In this document: in pieces, positions 13,001 to 23,902 of the stretch
Numbering within the stretch: the first letter of the stretch is position 1
Layout: each line of letters starts with the position of its first letter
Assembly: GCF_037975245.1 (NCBI RefSeq)
Contig: NC_092574.1
Coordinates: forward strand, 2,697,001 to 2,761,000
Reading direction: 5' to 3'
From: Apostichopus japonicus
Lineage: Eukaryota > Echinodermata > Holothuroidea > Aspidochirotida > Stichopodidae
DNA: 64,000 nucleotides
Notes under the pieces: model-generated
Seen by the model: the letters and a program-made list of their open reading frames with translations, nothing else
Told to the model about the DNA's origin: nothing
Databases searched by the model: none
Translations under genes and position numbers: made by a program

Positions 13001-16000
13001 GGATCTGAGGACAATTACAGAACATAAGTTCACTAGTTTAATCATAAAATTATACACTGAATACACAACATTGTCATCTACATTGATGGCTTTCTTCCAG
13101 CTATTATGTTACACTTAGTCTTGGGGAGAAAGGTAACCTTGCAAGATTTTCTTTGGTAATATGCAAAACACACCATAGTTGATGATACTGGTCCAGGTTT
13201 TGTACGTAGACCTCTTTCCATGAAGCACGTCCTTGAAGAAAAATAAAAAACACACACATGTTTAAGAATCTGGAATGTGAAAACTAATAAGAAAATAAAA
13301 CAAGTGAAATAAAATGAAATATGTACAAAGTAGTAAACAGTATAGTGACATTTCTTATAGAAAATTGATTATTCCTTCAAATGGTATTCCAAAGACTCAA
13401 TATCTTACAAGACATTGACAAACTGCCGATAAAATGTGGAGACCAAGGATCTAAAAAGAACACAAATACTACCCATCTGAGGGCAGATATAATAAAAAGG
13501 ATTCACATGCACCTTCAACACTAAGTTATACAAGTGCAAGTTGTAGTCATGGGACCAACCACTTTGGATGGGGGAAGCTTTAGTGAATTCTAGAGCTTCT
13601 AAAGTCTTATGATATTGGACACACTTACTTCCGGATGATTTTGTCTTGCTAATGGCACATTTATCTTCTTCTCTCCACCTTTTGATGTCATCGACTGTGG
13701 TTTTAACTATTGCACAGAGAAAGAAAATCCCAAAATGATGCAAGAGACATAACCCTACCATAGGATTCCATAGTAACCAAAAGAGCATATGGGAATGGTT
13801 TGCATTCACTTGAACCATTCCTAAGATACCTATGGTGCAGGCTTTTATATGCAATTGTAGTGGAATAATTGAAAGGAACAACCACAGAAGCTGTTATGGC
13901 ACCTGCAGGTTTAGAAAATAGCATTTATGATTATCAAAATGAGAATATAGCCCTTATGAATGTTCTCCTTTAATGCTGACTTACATAGTCTAGTACATTA
14001 AAAAATAAAACACTCACATTCTCTGCAAATCTCCTGAATTTCAGAGTTTGATTTCTGTGCGACATCCCGGCATTTTTGGAGGCACAAACATAGTGAGGCA
14101 GCTAAAAAAAAATAAAAACAAAGAATAAATAAATAAAACGCTAGTAAACAATTGGAAACAAAAGTCAAATGTTTAGCCACATCTTCCTGATTATACTTTG
14201 GTCGAGACATATAATGCCTAAATAAACTCATCTGACAGTGAAGGCAGATGCTATTGAAAGCAAACATTCACATTTAATCCCATAGTGCATACCTGTGGCC
14301 ATTAGACAAGTTACAAACACTCAAGAATGAGTTTAAGAAAACAAACATAGAGTGAAACATAAGGGTTCTTGAAGCAGACAAATTTGATTGAAGGTACATT
14401 TGGAAATACCTGTTGTGTCAGAGTTGTGCCAAAACAAACAAGGTTGGCATTGCTGCTTGTTCTGTTCTTCCACCTGATTAATGCATTATAAGAACTGCAC
14501 TGACAATTGTTCAACCCTCTGATATATGTGAACTCCACAAAGACATGTAGCAATCACTTAATAAAATAACAACACTTCTCATCTGGTCATTACTCTGTTC
14601 ACCTGATTAAACGATAAGCTGAATAAATAACATCATTTAAACTGTTTGCATACAAACCGCCATTGTCTCTTTTCAATACAACAAGGAACACACAGACCAA
14701 TACATGGCACACCCATGCAGCTCATTTGGCCGAGTAGGTCCCTTTTTGGCAGGTACATGGAAATAACATTACCCACACAAAGTGATTTTACTGCCTATTC
14801 TTTCTTCTACTCAACATTTCCAAAAACTAAAATATAACATCACAAATAACAATGTGTTGATGCAAGTAAGAAGGCCTAAAGAGTGCCATTGATGACTGAT
14901 CTTAAAGGCATTTTGAGAGCAGACTTATTCTTGGGAAGCTAAATGCACTCATAGTGCCATGATAGTAACTTTTGGGAAGTGCCATCTCAGGCCTTCACCA
15001 CACTAATTCCGATTACATCAATATTTGTTTGATTGTATTGAACATTTGAAGAACTTTAACCTGTATTTCATTGGGGATGGTTTAATTGGCTACAGTTTTG
15101 AAAACTCATGGGATAGGATAAGCTTACCTTGGTTGCAAACCTTTCCCATGGCAAAGTGGCGAAGTGCATCAGAGAGAAGGTCGATGCGATGCGAAGGGGT
15201 CATCTCTTTGGTTATGTGGGCAAATTTTCTTAAATAAGACCACAACCTTTCCATGCCTTCTCCATCTGTCAGCCCATAATCTTTCCTCCATCTTGTGCTG
15301 TATGCAACCTGAAAAGGACAGATGTTAACCTTTACAGGGGCTATGAGTGTGCCCTAAATGCTAAGTATGCCAAAATGGGCAAAACAAGAAATAGTTTGAT
15401 GAGTAACTTTGACCATTTTGGACTATTTGTTGTGTCTAAATCATTTAGACTGTCAAATACATTGAAATCACATTTAATTTAGTTTCAACAGTCTTTCACT
15501 GAATTTTGGAACAATCAAGAAATGTGTCAGTCATGACAAACGAACACACTCTCTGTATACACACACAAACCCCTTGCATGAATACAGTAGGTTAGAATTA
15601 TAGTGAAAGCTAAAGGACAGCAAAATATGTGTTTCTATACCTGGCATTGCACCTTATGCCCATATGCATGAAAAACAGGAAGTGCAAGGTCATATCCTGT
15701 AAGTTGTGGCAAGTTTTTCTGTAAGATAATAGAAGTGAAAATGTTATCATGAATATGTTTCGTTGACCGTGAATTATGCAATGACTTTAATAATAACTTC
15801 ATTGCTATGATCTTGTTTGGTTTTCTTAGCTTCTTTTTGTAATTTTTTGTTATAAAATATATGACAACATACTATTGATGCAAAGAAATTTGAGTTATCT
15901 GATAGCAGTTGTTTACTGAATATATTTCTGCAGTTATTGTTCATTTCTATAAGTCAAAATGATCAACTGCTTCTCTAATACATCTCAATCCTTTCTGATG

Positions 16001-19000
16001 ACATGAAGAAATTTCATATTTCAACTTTGAAATATAAGTAACAAAACTATTTACCTTAATATGTGTGTCAAACTTGCATGCTATATCATAAATGACATGA
16101 TGATGCAAGGTACTACCCGTCAGTAATTTCTTCAGTAAAAGAGCAGGGTATGCATACCTGAAATCAATGAATAATAAATATTGAAAAGTGATGCTATGAT
16201 GTTGCTAAAGTGAGTTGGCATCTTTTATCTATAGTTAGAGAGAATTTCAGAGACGAGATGTGTAAGTTGAGGTGATTGAACAATGTAGATCAATCAGAAA
16301 ATTATATCCTGTCTGCCTTTCAAACAAAGCAAGAGCTTATGCTTAACTCATGTTGTTTGGGTCAAATGTGATTCATTCCATGTGACATACCTTTCACCGT
16401 GGCGCATGCTCAGAAAAAGACGGGGCACACCATGGCGACAAGCTGAGCCAAATACACCAGTGGCATCTAAGTTTGCGGTCTTATTCTTCGTTCTGATAAC
16501 GGATGTGGCTTGAAAACTGTTGCACTCCTGTTAAATTTACAAACATGTTAATTAGCCTGAAATGATGCCAATAGTTGCTTGAACAAGCGTCTCATATTGC
16601 AATATCGAAGCAAATATGAACTGTTCTTTATCTTGTTTTAATATGATACTTTAAGCAGTCAAAATTCTCCCGATGCTTTATTAAATATCACATCTAGGAA
16701 TTTAGATTAGATTATTGATAGCAACATTAATGATGATAAATAGAAATTGTTCTTTAAAAATGTGTGGAGAAACCACACAAACAGTCTGCAGTATTTGTTA
16801 AGAAGCCATGTACTGTGCAAGTCTGAAATGAGTGTTGCTGGTACAATGTGCCTGTAATATGTTGAACTTACTTGATGTTCTTCCTTACTAGATGTCTGTG
16901 TATTGTACTGGTCGACATAGTCATCCACTTCTTCCTGGTTGATGAAAAATTTAGAAGCATGCTTGGGTGGCTCTAAGCTTGTTCCTGAATTTTTTTTCCT
17001 CACCAGACCAAAGTTAGCATCAAGTGACACAAATATGCTATCATTTTTCTGCAGAATGAAAAAAGGCAGTTCTTTCAATAAATCATGTTCTGTCTTCTCA
17101 TTTGTTGTACTATGAGGATGGAATGCTTATGTTACTTTCATTTTAAATGTGAACTGTAGAGTGCATTTTCAACACAAATTACTGCATGTATGGTCAATGT
17201 ACATTGTGATGGGTTACTTCTCAATATTAAATGTCTTTGAAAAACAAACATTACCCAATGGTTTGTTTCATTTCCTTTCTTATCATTTGCTTCTGGTTAT
17301 TGAGGATGCATTGCAAGGGTCATTCACACACTAGCCTACAAAAAGAATAAGTCACAGCTTGTTTTGGTTACCAGAGTGCGTGACATCTAGGGCACCCAGC
17401 TATCTGTCAAACATTTCCCAGTGCATTTTGGTCTGTTACTTTACACACTTAAAGTTGTGGTTATGACAAAGTTATGATTCTAGTTGTCTTTGGCATTTAA
17501 ATAACTCATGCCACAGTGTTACTAGCCACATGCCAATATTCAAATCACTGCTGCAGCCAAATGAACATTATTGCCAATAACAATTAATTAGTTATGAACA
17601 CACAGTGAAAATTACCTTTGGGCAAGCTGGACAAGCTGAGCCATCATCATACAAGCCTTCTTCTTCCTCAGGGAGCCTTTCAGTTTTATAATGAAAGAAG
17701 CGAAACTCTTCAAATGTCTCGTGTGTTAATGTGCGATACAAGTATGCAGTCTGAAAGAACAAACAATACATTACCATGTAAGGTCATAACTCACTCTACA
17801 GATATACAGTAAGGCCAGCAAGTATATGAAATTTCAGTCACAAAATACAGAACGCCTGTCAGAATTGTAATAAATTTTAAGGATAAATAAAGCTAAGCAC
17901 AACAGTTGACCCATTAGAAAAAGAACACATTTTTTAATTCACAAAAGCAAACAATTGATTGACTTCTGTACAACTTTAATAGCAACTACTGCATCAGCAA
18001 AATAAGATATTTCAGGATCACTTTATACATAATTTATGCTCACAATCTGAAATATATTAGAAGAATGGTTGACTCCTATTAAAGACACTAGAGAATGTGA
18101 TGATACCTAACATGAATGATCAGGCATTTTGAATCATGACATACTGTATGTAACAAACCAGTTCTATTTCATATCCATCTCATGTATTATGCCAATGATA
18201 GAAATACATTTATGCTCCACAAAAAAGCTCATCGACCTACCTCGGCATCTGACATGTAATTTTTCCACTGTAAGGAATGGCATATAGCTCGCAGTGAGGA
18301 TTGAGTTTCTAGTAACAGGACTCTCATCCATTCCAGCAGTTCAATACGAATAGCACATCTTGGTCCTTTTGCACTGGAGGGCCAATAGCCACATCGTACA
18401 AGACTCTCAACTTCCGGTACACATGAACAGAATATAAAATCACATGTGTGACCTCTCCCTTATAGAGCAAGAAACATAAAGAAATGTATTTGGATGTAGA
18501 ATGGTGAGCAAACAAACGTTAATCTTCAAGAGAAACCATGAAATTTAACTGTACACATGCATTCTACCAAGCTGGTTTATTTGTGTTTAACCTGCCTTCT
18601 CCCTCATTTCTTTTCTACTTTTCCACTTGTGTACGTTACACGATAAAACCAACGGGAATTTAGCTCTTCTGAGGAACCATTTTTATACTGACTGAAAGGT
18701 ACAGTACATTTATCGTTTGTTGGTAACATCAACACTACATTGCAGAAAATTTCATGTGACATCAAAAGACACCACAAACTGACATTCAAATTACCCCATT
18801 TACTAAAACTCTGGTAAATTTTTTTGTTATTTGCATAACAAGTAATGCATGTAACTATCTACCATTTACATTAAGTGGGATGTGGTACCTGTTCTAGGGT
18901 GTCATCAAGCATATCAAATATGAAAACTCATCATGCTCAGAAGTTCACACCTGCAAAACATTAATTTGCAACTAATCAAATGAAAAACAAACTATTGGTG

Positions 19001-20115
19001 TTTTTACAGTACCTCTATGGTCAAATACGTCCATTGACCTCATGAAAACGTTACCGCAGTCTTCATGGTGGGTAGCCTTTAGCTCTTTCTTAAAGTTGAA
19101 AGTGGAACGAACACCATCCTTAACAAATATAATCAAAATAATAAAATAATAAATGAATAATAAATAAAAAAAATTATATGCACAGCGGTTGGTGATCATT
19201 TTTGTGAGTCATACACTAATTTTAGAACTTCTTGTTAAGAATCAACCCCCTCCTAAAAGAAGATTGTCATGTTCAGTAAATTTCAGTCCACAATTCAAAG
19301 TAGTAAGTCCAAACTTGAATGTTTTCAGATCTTGACCTCTGTTGACTATTCACCTTTACTTTACAGACCTCTGCTGGCCTTTAATTTACATTTGGAGTTC
19401 ATAAACAAAGTACTTCTTGGTTTATCATGTCTACAATCCAATGCATAACATAGACAAACACATTACCATCACATATGCTTCCTTTGCTTTGACAGGGAAT
19501 AAACATCAAAACTGACATGCATCAGTACATCGTATACATCTAATGGCCCACCAATCCTATCATAGTTCCTGAACCCCTTACCCACAGCCCCATATAACCT
19601 ATATACATATTGTACAGATTCTGAAGTAAGGCAAATATAGTAGTATACCTTGTACTGCACTAAGTTGTGAAACTTTGTATTCAGTGCATGCTTTTCCACT
19701 GCACATCCAGGGCACATCACTGGTCGAGTGTCGCAGTCAAAGCAGATGACCAATACTTCAGGGGAGGGTTGAGAACAAACCTGGCAACAGGTACAAGAGG
19801 GTACAGAGGATTCAATGTAGGCAGTTTGTACATTTCTTCTAATATTTTGCCATGCTCTGACCTCTTCCTCTTTCTTGGTTGGTTCAGTCTCTGCAGCTGA
19901 TGGACTTTTCTCTATCCTCACCTCAGCAGCCACATGATCCATAGATGGAGTTCGACTGGTCGATGGTGCTGTTCTGTCACATACATTTCAGTCGAAACAT
20001 GTGGTATATTGACCGGGAAAAACTTGACTGGAATCCTTGTAACAGACAGGTCTTTGTTGATGTGTTTTCTAGTAAAAACAAGTCTTTTGCGCTTGATTTT
20101 CTTCTTTGGAGGCAT
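10086..20115 (-). CDS. KDZ (Kyakuja-Dileera-Zisupton) family transposase, 16 exons, one frameshift
   Basis: Exons inferred from GT/AG sites with matching phases: 20115-19649, 19118-19013, 18410-18241, 17750-17616, 17048-16872, 16527-16391, 16157-16055, 15718-15641, 15308-15128, 14101-14018, 13706-13629, 13231-13174, 12662-12600, 11787-11600, 11128-10953, 10451-10086; about 855 residues. The N-terminus is basic (MPPKKKIKRKRLVF, likely NLS), followed by a Cys cluster (CTCCQVC, CFDC, CPGC) like the CxC modules of KDZ proteins. Then come LVRCGYWPSS, SACPACPK, SLDANFGL, GSACRHGVPRLF, VIYDIACKF and DGEGMERLW. The D of SLDANF, the D of YDIAC and the E of GMER are the likely RNase H-fold catalytic triad. 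The C-terminal half is helical (ITSRWSRDS, KRKNILEKM) and ends in a poly-Glu tail. The frame breaks once between the MPPKKK start and 19942 (one base missing, or an alternative start at 19942). Confidence 0.85.
15128..17750 (-). other. KDZ transposase catalytic core exons
   Basis: Six consecutive exons carry the diagnostic motifs in order: a zinc-binding-like ACPACPK at the end of exon 4, SLDANFGL in exon 5, ECNSFQA...ATGVFGSACRHGVP in exon 6, YDIACKF in exon 7, PVFHAYGHKVQCQ in exon 8 and TDGEGMERLWSYLRK in exon 9. Phases join without stops (0, 1, 0, 2, 0, 0, 1). The catalytic core therefore looks undamaged, suggesting a recently active or host-retained gene. Confidence 0.85.
19469..20115 (-). 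pseudogene. Frame-disrupted first exon of the KDZ gene
   Basis: The ATG at 20115 opens the basic KDZ-style N-terminus but runs to a stop after WIMWLLR. The Cys-cluster frame (MDHVAAEVRIEK... from 19942) is offset by one base and has an in-frame TGA upstream near 20005. The only GT-AG pair I found that would repair the phase gives an intron of about 30 bp, too short to be likely. A one-base deletion, a sequencing error, or true initiation at 19942 are the options. The exon ends at 19649 with AAG before a GTATAC donor. Confidence 0.6.
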
Positions 20116-23100
20116 ATTTTCAGGAAAACTTTTGAAGGAAGATGAAAAAACATGAATAATTTAGATCAATATGCAGTTTCCCGAGTTAAGGGAAGGGAGG
20201 AGGGGGGAGCTTGATTTTGGAATTGGAGAAAGAGTGACGAGGTGCGTGCAACCAGCTATCACCTGTATTTTTCCCCACCACACATACATGTTTAAAATAG
20301 ACTTCTTTTGGAATATTGATGAATACTCATGAAACCTGTATTTGTTACCATCTTACACAACTACTCAAAATGCGATATTTATAAGATCTTAGAATGACTT
20401 AAACTTCCTTACTAATATTTAGCATAAATTTAAGTTTAGAGAGCAGAACCCACTTTCAAAAGTAAAATTAATTGACTTAATCATGCATGTCCAATGCAGT
20501 AAATACATATGCAGCTAGTATGGCATATCAATTTGCATACAACAAAAACATTTGGGTAGTTTGGTAGATGCTGCTTTTGTTTAAGGCTGTTGTCATAGGG
20601 CATTTAAGGTCAGTTGAGGCCATAAAGTGGAATTCTTGTATTTATGCCATATATGGTGACACTATTGTAATAAACAACAAGCCACATTGTACAGTAGCTA
20701 GCTTCCCCTTTAACCTGCACAGAAACAAATACCAGTCTATATCTATTAAACATAGAACTAGATACAGAAATAATGAACATAGTAAAGTACTCTAAGGTCT
20801 ACAATACTGTTAACCTTACCTTAAATGTATTCACTCCCTTTTAAAACTTTTAAATCTCCCACACACTTAACAACACTCTTTGAATGCATAGGCACATATG
20901 TACACATAAATGGCAATTACTGACTATTTAACCTTTCTATTGAACTATAAAGCTGCAGTACTGATAAAGCCACGTCATGAGTCAGCCATCAACTTATCAT
21001 GGTTAAGTCAACTATAGGCCTCCAATATATATCATAAACCCCAGAAACTAAACTATTTTTACAATAATCATGTTAAAAATTAAAGAACAATTGAATGAAT
21101 GGAGGCACTCTGATGAGTAATTGGCCTCATCATTCTTTATTAGCAAATATATCACTTTAAGGCACTGTACCACAGCATTATCCTACACAATACACAGTAC
21201 AATGAAGTATAGCAAATGCCAACCCTCATTTGGCAGTAGGGGTAAATAAGACTATAAAATAAATAATGCCAATTTAATTAATTGAACAAATTTAAATAAT
21301 ACTTTACACTAAACTTCTTGAACTCTTCTCATGAGATTGATGACTTCTCCAAAGTAGCACAAATGATAAAGTGATGGACCAAAGGGAAATTGGAGCAGAT
21401 GTTCCCCAACCAACTCACTAATACTGATCTTCTTAGAAACATTGAGAAAAGGACAGATGTATGCAGTGTCTGAGAAGTAGCCAATCAAAGACAAACATTA
21501 ACTCTGGATTACTTTACCTGGCTCAAAGACACCATACTCTAAGGGGTACAGCTTTGTAGCAGGAGGAACCTGTCATGATGACTCACATCCTGTTTATTCC
21601 CTACTCTCCATTTTATTCCCTACCCTCTTCCCTTAATCCTCTCTTTGTCCCTCTACTGTTTATCTTTCACCTCTCCTTTTCCTGGGTTGGTTTCGTTCAT
21701 TCTTCTCTCCATCCCTTGTGTAGTAATCCTCTTACATATCTATTTGTGGTCACCATGCTCATTAACCTGTCTGTATTTCTGTGTGTGTATTTGTCCCTGC
21801 TGTTAAAGTACTTGTCATATAGCCTCTGAAGAAGATCTTGCTAGGCAAACTTACTTACCACATCCTGTTTATAAGAATTCTTTAAGAGGAGCTCTGTCTC
21901 TATGCGCAGAGCTTTATTATAGACCAATAGGGAACTTAGTAAGGCAGGCCAATTGGGAAATATGCAAAACTACACTTACCACAGTAGATTTATGGTACAC
22001 TTTGGTAAAGGTGGGTGAGAATGCAGTTGTGCATATCTCATAGAGGGTCTTTTTATTTCATCACTGTTACATTGGTTGTCCAAATATTGACCAGTATCAC
22101 AACTGCATCAGATTAATTCTGTGTAGTTTTGGGTATATACTGTAATTCACTAATTTCTGTAAAATCTTGACCATTTATTCCAAAAAGCATGTTCAATTAC
22201 CAAAATGCTACATGTTACACAAGAAAGGTCATTCATCTGGGGACTTTGGTGGGATTCGAACCCACAATCCAAAATCAAGCTTTGGATTCAACCTCATGAC
22301 AAAGTCTTGACCAAAAGAATGTCCAACCTGGACCACATAACATGCTTTATTTTTTTTATTTGCTTAGACTGTATTATATGACATAAATTAAGGTCAAAGG
22401 AATGATGATAAAGTCTTGATTAAGCTTCAGTTCTATTTTTTGTAAATGAATGAATGAAACTGTAATGATTAGCAATGTCGTCAGAGCAGCCTGCTGAACC
22501 TATACAACCTTGACCTACATGATAAGGCCTAGACATGTCATGTTTCCCCAGATCAAATTTTGGGTAGATTCTCACTGGTATTTTCCACAAATGTCTTCAG
22601 ACAGTCAGACACTTATGCCCAACAAATATGAGCCGGCAATGTACAGGCACCGTCATGTTAGGCCTATGGCCAATGCAGTTAGGCCTAGGCCTAGCCTATG
22701 TCCAAACACAGCACCTACAAAGGCACCTAGCCTAGGCCCCTAACCATTTTTTTTTTTTTGCAGTATGGCCTGTGAAAATAACCCTACTAAGAAATAGGCA
22801 TATAGCCTAACAAGTAACACTAACTTACTGAACAATAACCATAGTAATACTTCGACTACTGTCCTAATCTCCGTTAGGTCTTTCGTGCGAGTAAGACTAA
22901 GAGTAGTTAGCCTACAAGTAGTTAGGCCTCTGTAAGGCCTTACGTTAGGCTAGTACTAGCAATAGTAGTATCAGTTATCTCTAACAAGTAACATACGCCT
23001 ATCAATTTCACGACACGATTGCACTTACTATAGAAAAATGACGCAGATCGAAAGCGTTGATGGAGTAGGCCTACTGGTTGGACTGAATATCTAATTCATG

Positions 23101-23190
23101 TAACTTGTTTGATGTTGGTTGTTCTTTATGCCTAAGCATCAATGTACAGCGAATAGTTTTGTGTTGCGATGGAAATACTTCAGGTCGTTA
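20116..23190. other. Right arm upstream of the KDZ gene
   Basis: Presumed 5' flank and promoter region of the minus-strand transposase; no promoter element is identifiable. It includes a tRNA-like B-box near 22250 and a TAGGCCTAGGCC-rich patch at about 22660-22740. Open frames are short and lack domain signal. Confidence 0.4.
22228..22310 (-). repeat. tRNA-like (B-box) sequence, probable SINE remnant
   Basis: On the minus strand, GGGTTCGAATCCCA forms a good T-arm/B-box (22250-22263). No matching acceptor stem or A-box of the right geometry is present upstream, so this is not called as a functional tRNA. Confidence 0.35.
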
Positions 23191-23386
23191 TTAGAGTTAG
23201 AACCCCAGTCGCTTTCTGTAATATGCGACTATCAAAAGTCTTCTTGAATGGCTTGTAAGGGTCCACGATAGTTATCGTAAAATTCATAACATGTGTGATG
23301 AAGTTATAACACAGCACGATAACTATCGTGGATCACCATTAGCAAGAACCACGTTAGTTATCGTGACGACAAGTAGAATCGGGTGG
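23191..23386 (-). repeat. Right terminal inverted repeat
   Basis: Reverse complement of 1015-1209. It carries the same three palindromic motifs at 23264-23279, 23315-23330 and 23350-23365. The outermost of the three has the same CACGTTAG variant as its partner on the left, so the repeats are collinear inverted copies rather than independent palindromes. Confidence 0.85.
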
Positions 23387-23395
23387 TGATTCACA

Positions 23396-23902
23396 TCCCC
23401 AGGGTTAAATTTGAAATCAAAACACACGTTACTATTATATAGCGAAAGTAGTTTCGTATCGCGTTCCATGTGATCTAGTTCAGCGGCAATCAGCTTTTAT
23501 TATAAGCAGGAGGTATTACTTATTAATAATATATAAGAATACTAGTCCATTAAATTATTAATGTAATATACCAAAGACGATACTTCCATCGTATAAATTA
23601 CAACAAAGACAGATGTTCATCGACATTATCGACTTCAGGCTACACGTCTCCAAAGAGTCCCTGTTTGTGAATGGACTACTATATTCCTAATCATAATAGT
23701 ATTAGTATTCGTAACTGAACAGAAATTGGATGGTAGGACATAGTGCGTGACTTCTCTAGGCTCTAGCCTAGGCAGCAGTGCAAGATTTAAACAGACGTTT
23801 GGTTTGGTTAGCCTGACGTTTGGATATCTCTGTCACCCAATGATTTGATCAATTGCCTTAATACTTTCCAGATGATAAGTGTCATATAATTAACTCAACA
23901 GC
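23396..23902 (+). promoter_or_regulatory. Presumed NUP54 promoter/5' UTR region
   Basis: About 500 bp separate the right end of the KDZ element from the NUP54 start codon. No TATA box or initiator could be assigned. The call rests only on position upstream of the ATG at 23903. Confidence 0.3.

Larger units (their letters stand above)
1006..23395. mobile_element. Putative giant KDZ-type DNA transposon (~22.4 kb)
   Basis: Bounded by inverted repeats at 1015-1209 and 23191-23386 that are reverse complements with few mismatches. They enclose a multi-exon KDZ transposase gene on the minus strand (10086-20115). Similarity weakens but continues a few bases outward (TGTGA motifs near 1006 and 23395), so the outer ends are approximate. 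I could not identify a convincing target-site duplication. KDZ transposases are known to mobilise DNA elements with terminal inverted repeats, in fish (Zisupton) and fungi. Linking this inverted-repeat pair to this transposase is inference from enclosure. The left arm (1.2-10 kb) is largely non-coding, apart from a possible cassette-exon gene near 4.7-5.2 kb. Confidence 0.7.

Noticed and set aside
18604-18789. Additional KDZ exon from the 61-residue frame
   Set aside because: Exon 2 (phase 1) joins directly to the exon at 18410 to give VESLVRCGYW. The frame at 18.6-18.8 kb has no family similarity and no fitting splice sites.
22228-22310. Functional tRNA gene
   Set aside because: The T-arm is good, but no acceptor stem pairs and no A-box is correctly spaced.
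23203-23395. Right inverted repeat as an unrelated short MITE
   Set aside because: Its only partner seen is the inverted copy 22 kb away, collinear over about 195 bp; no nearby second TIR would make a short element.
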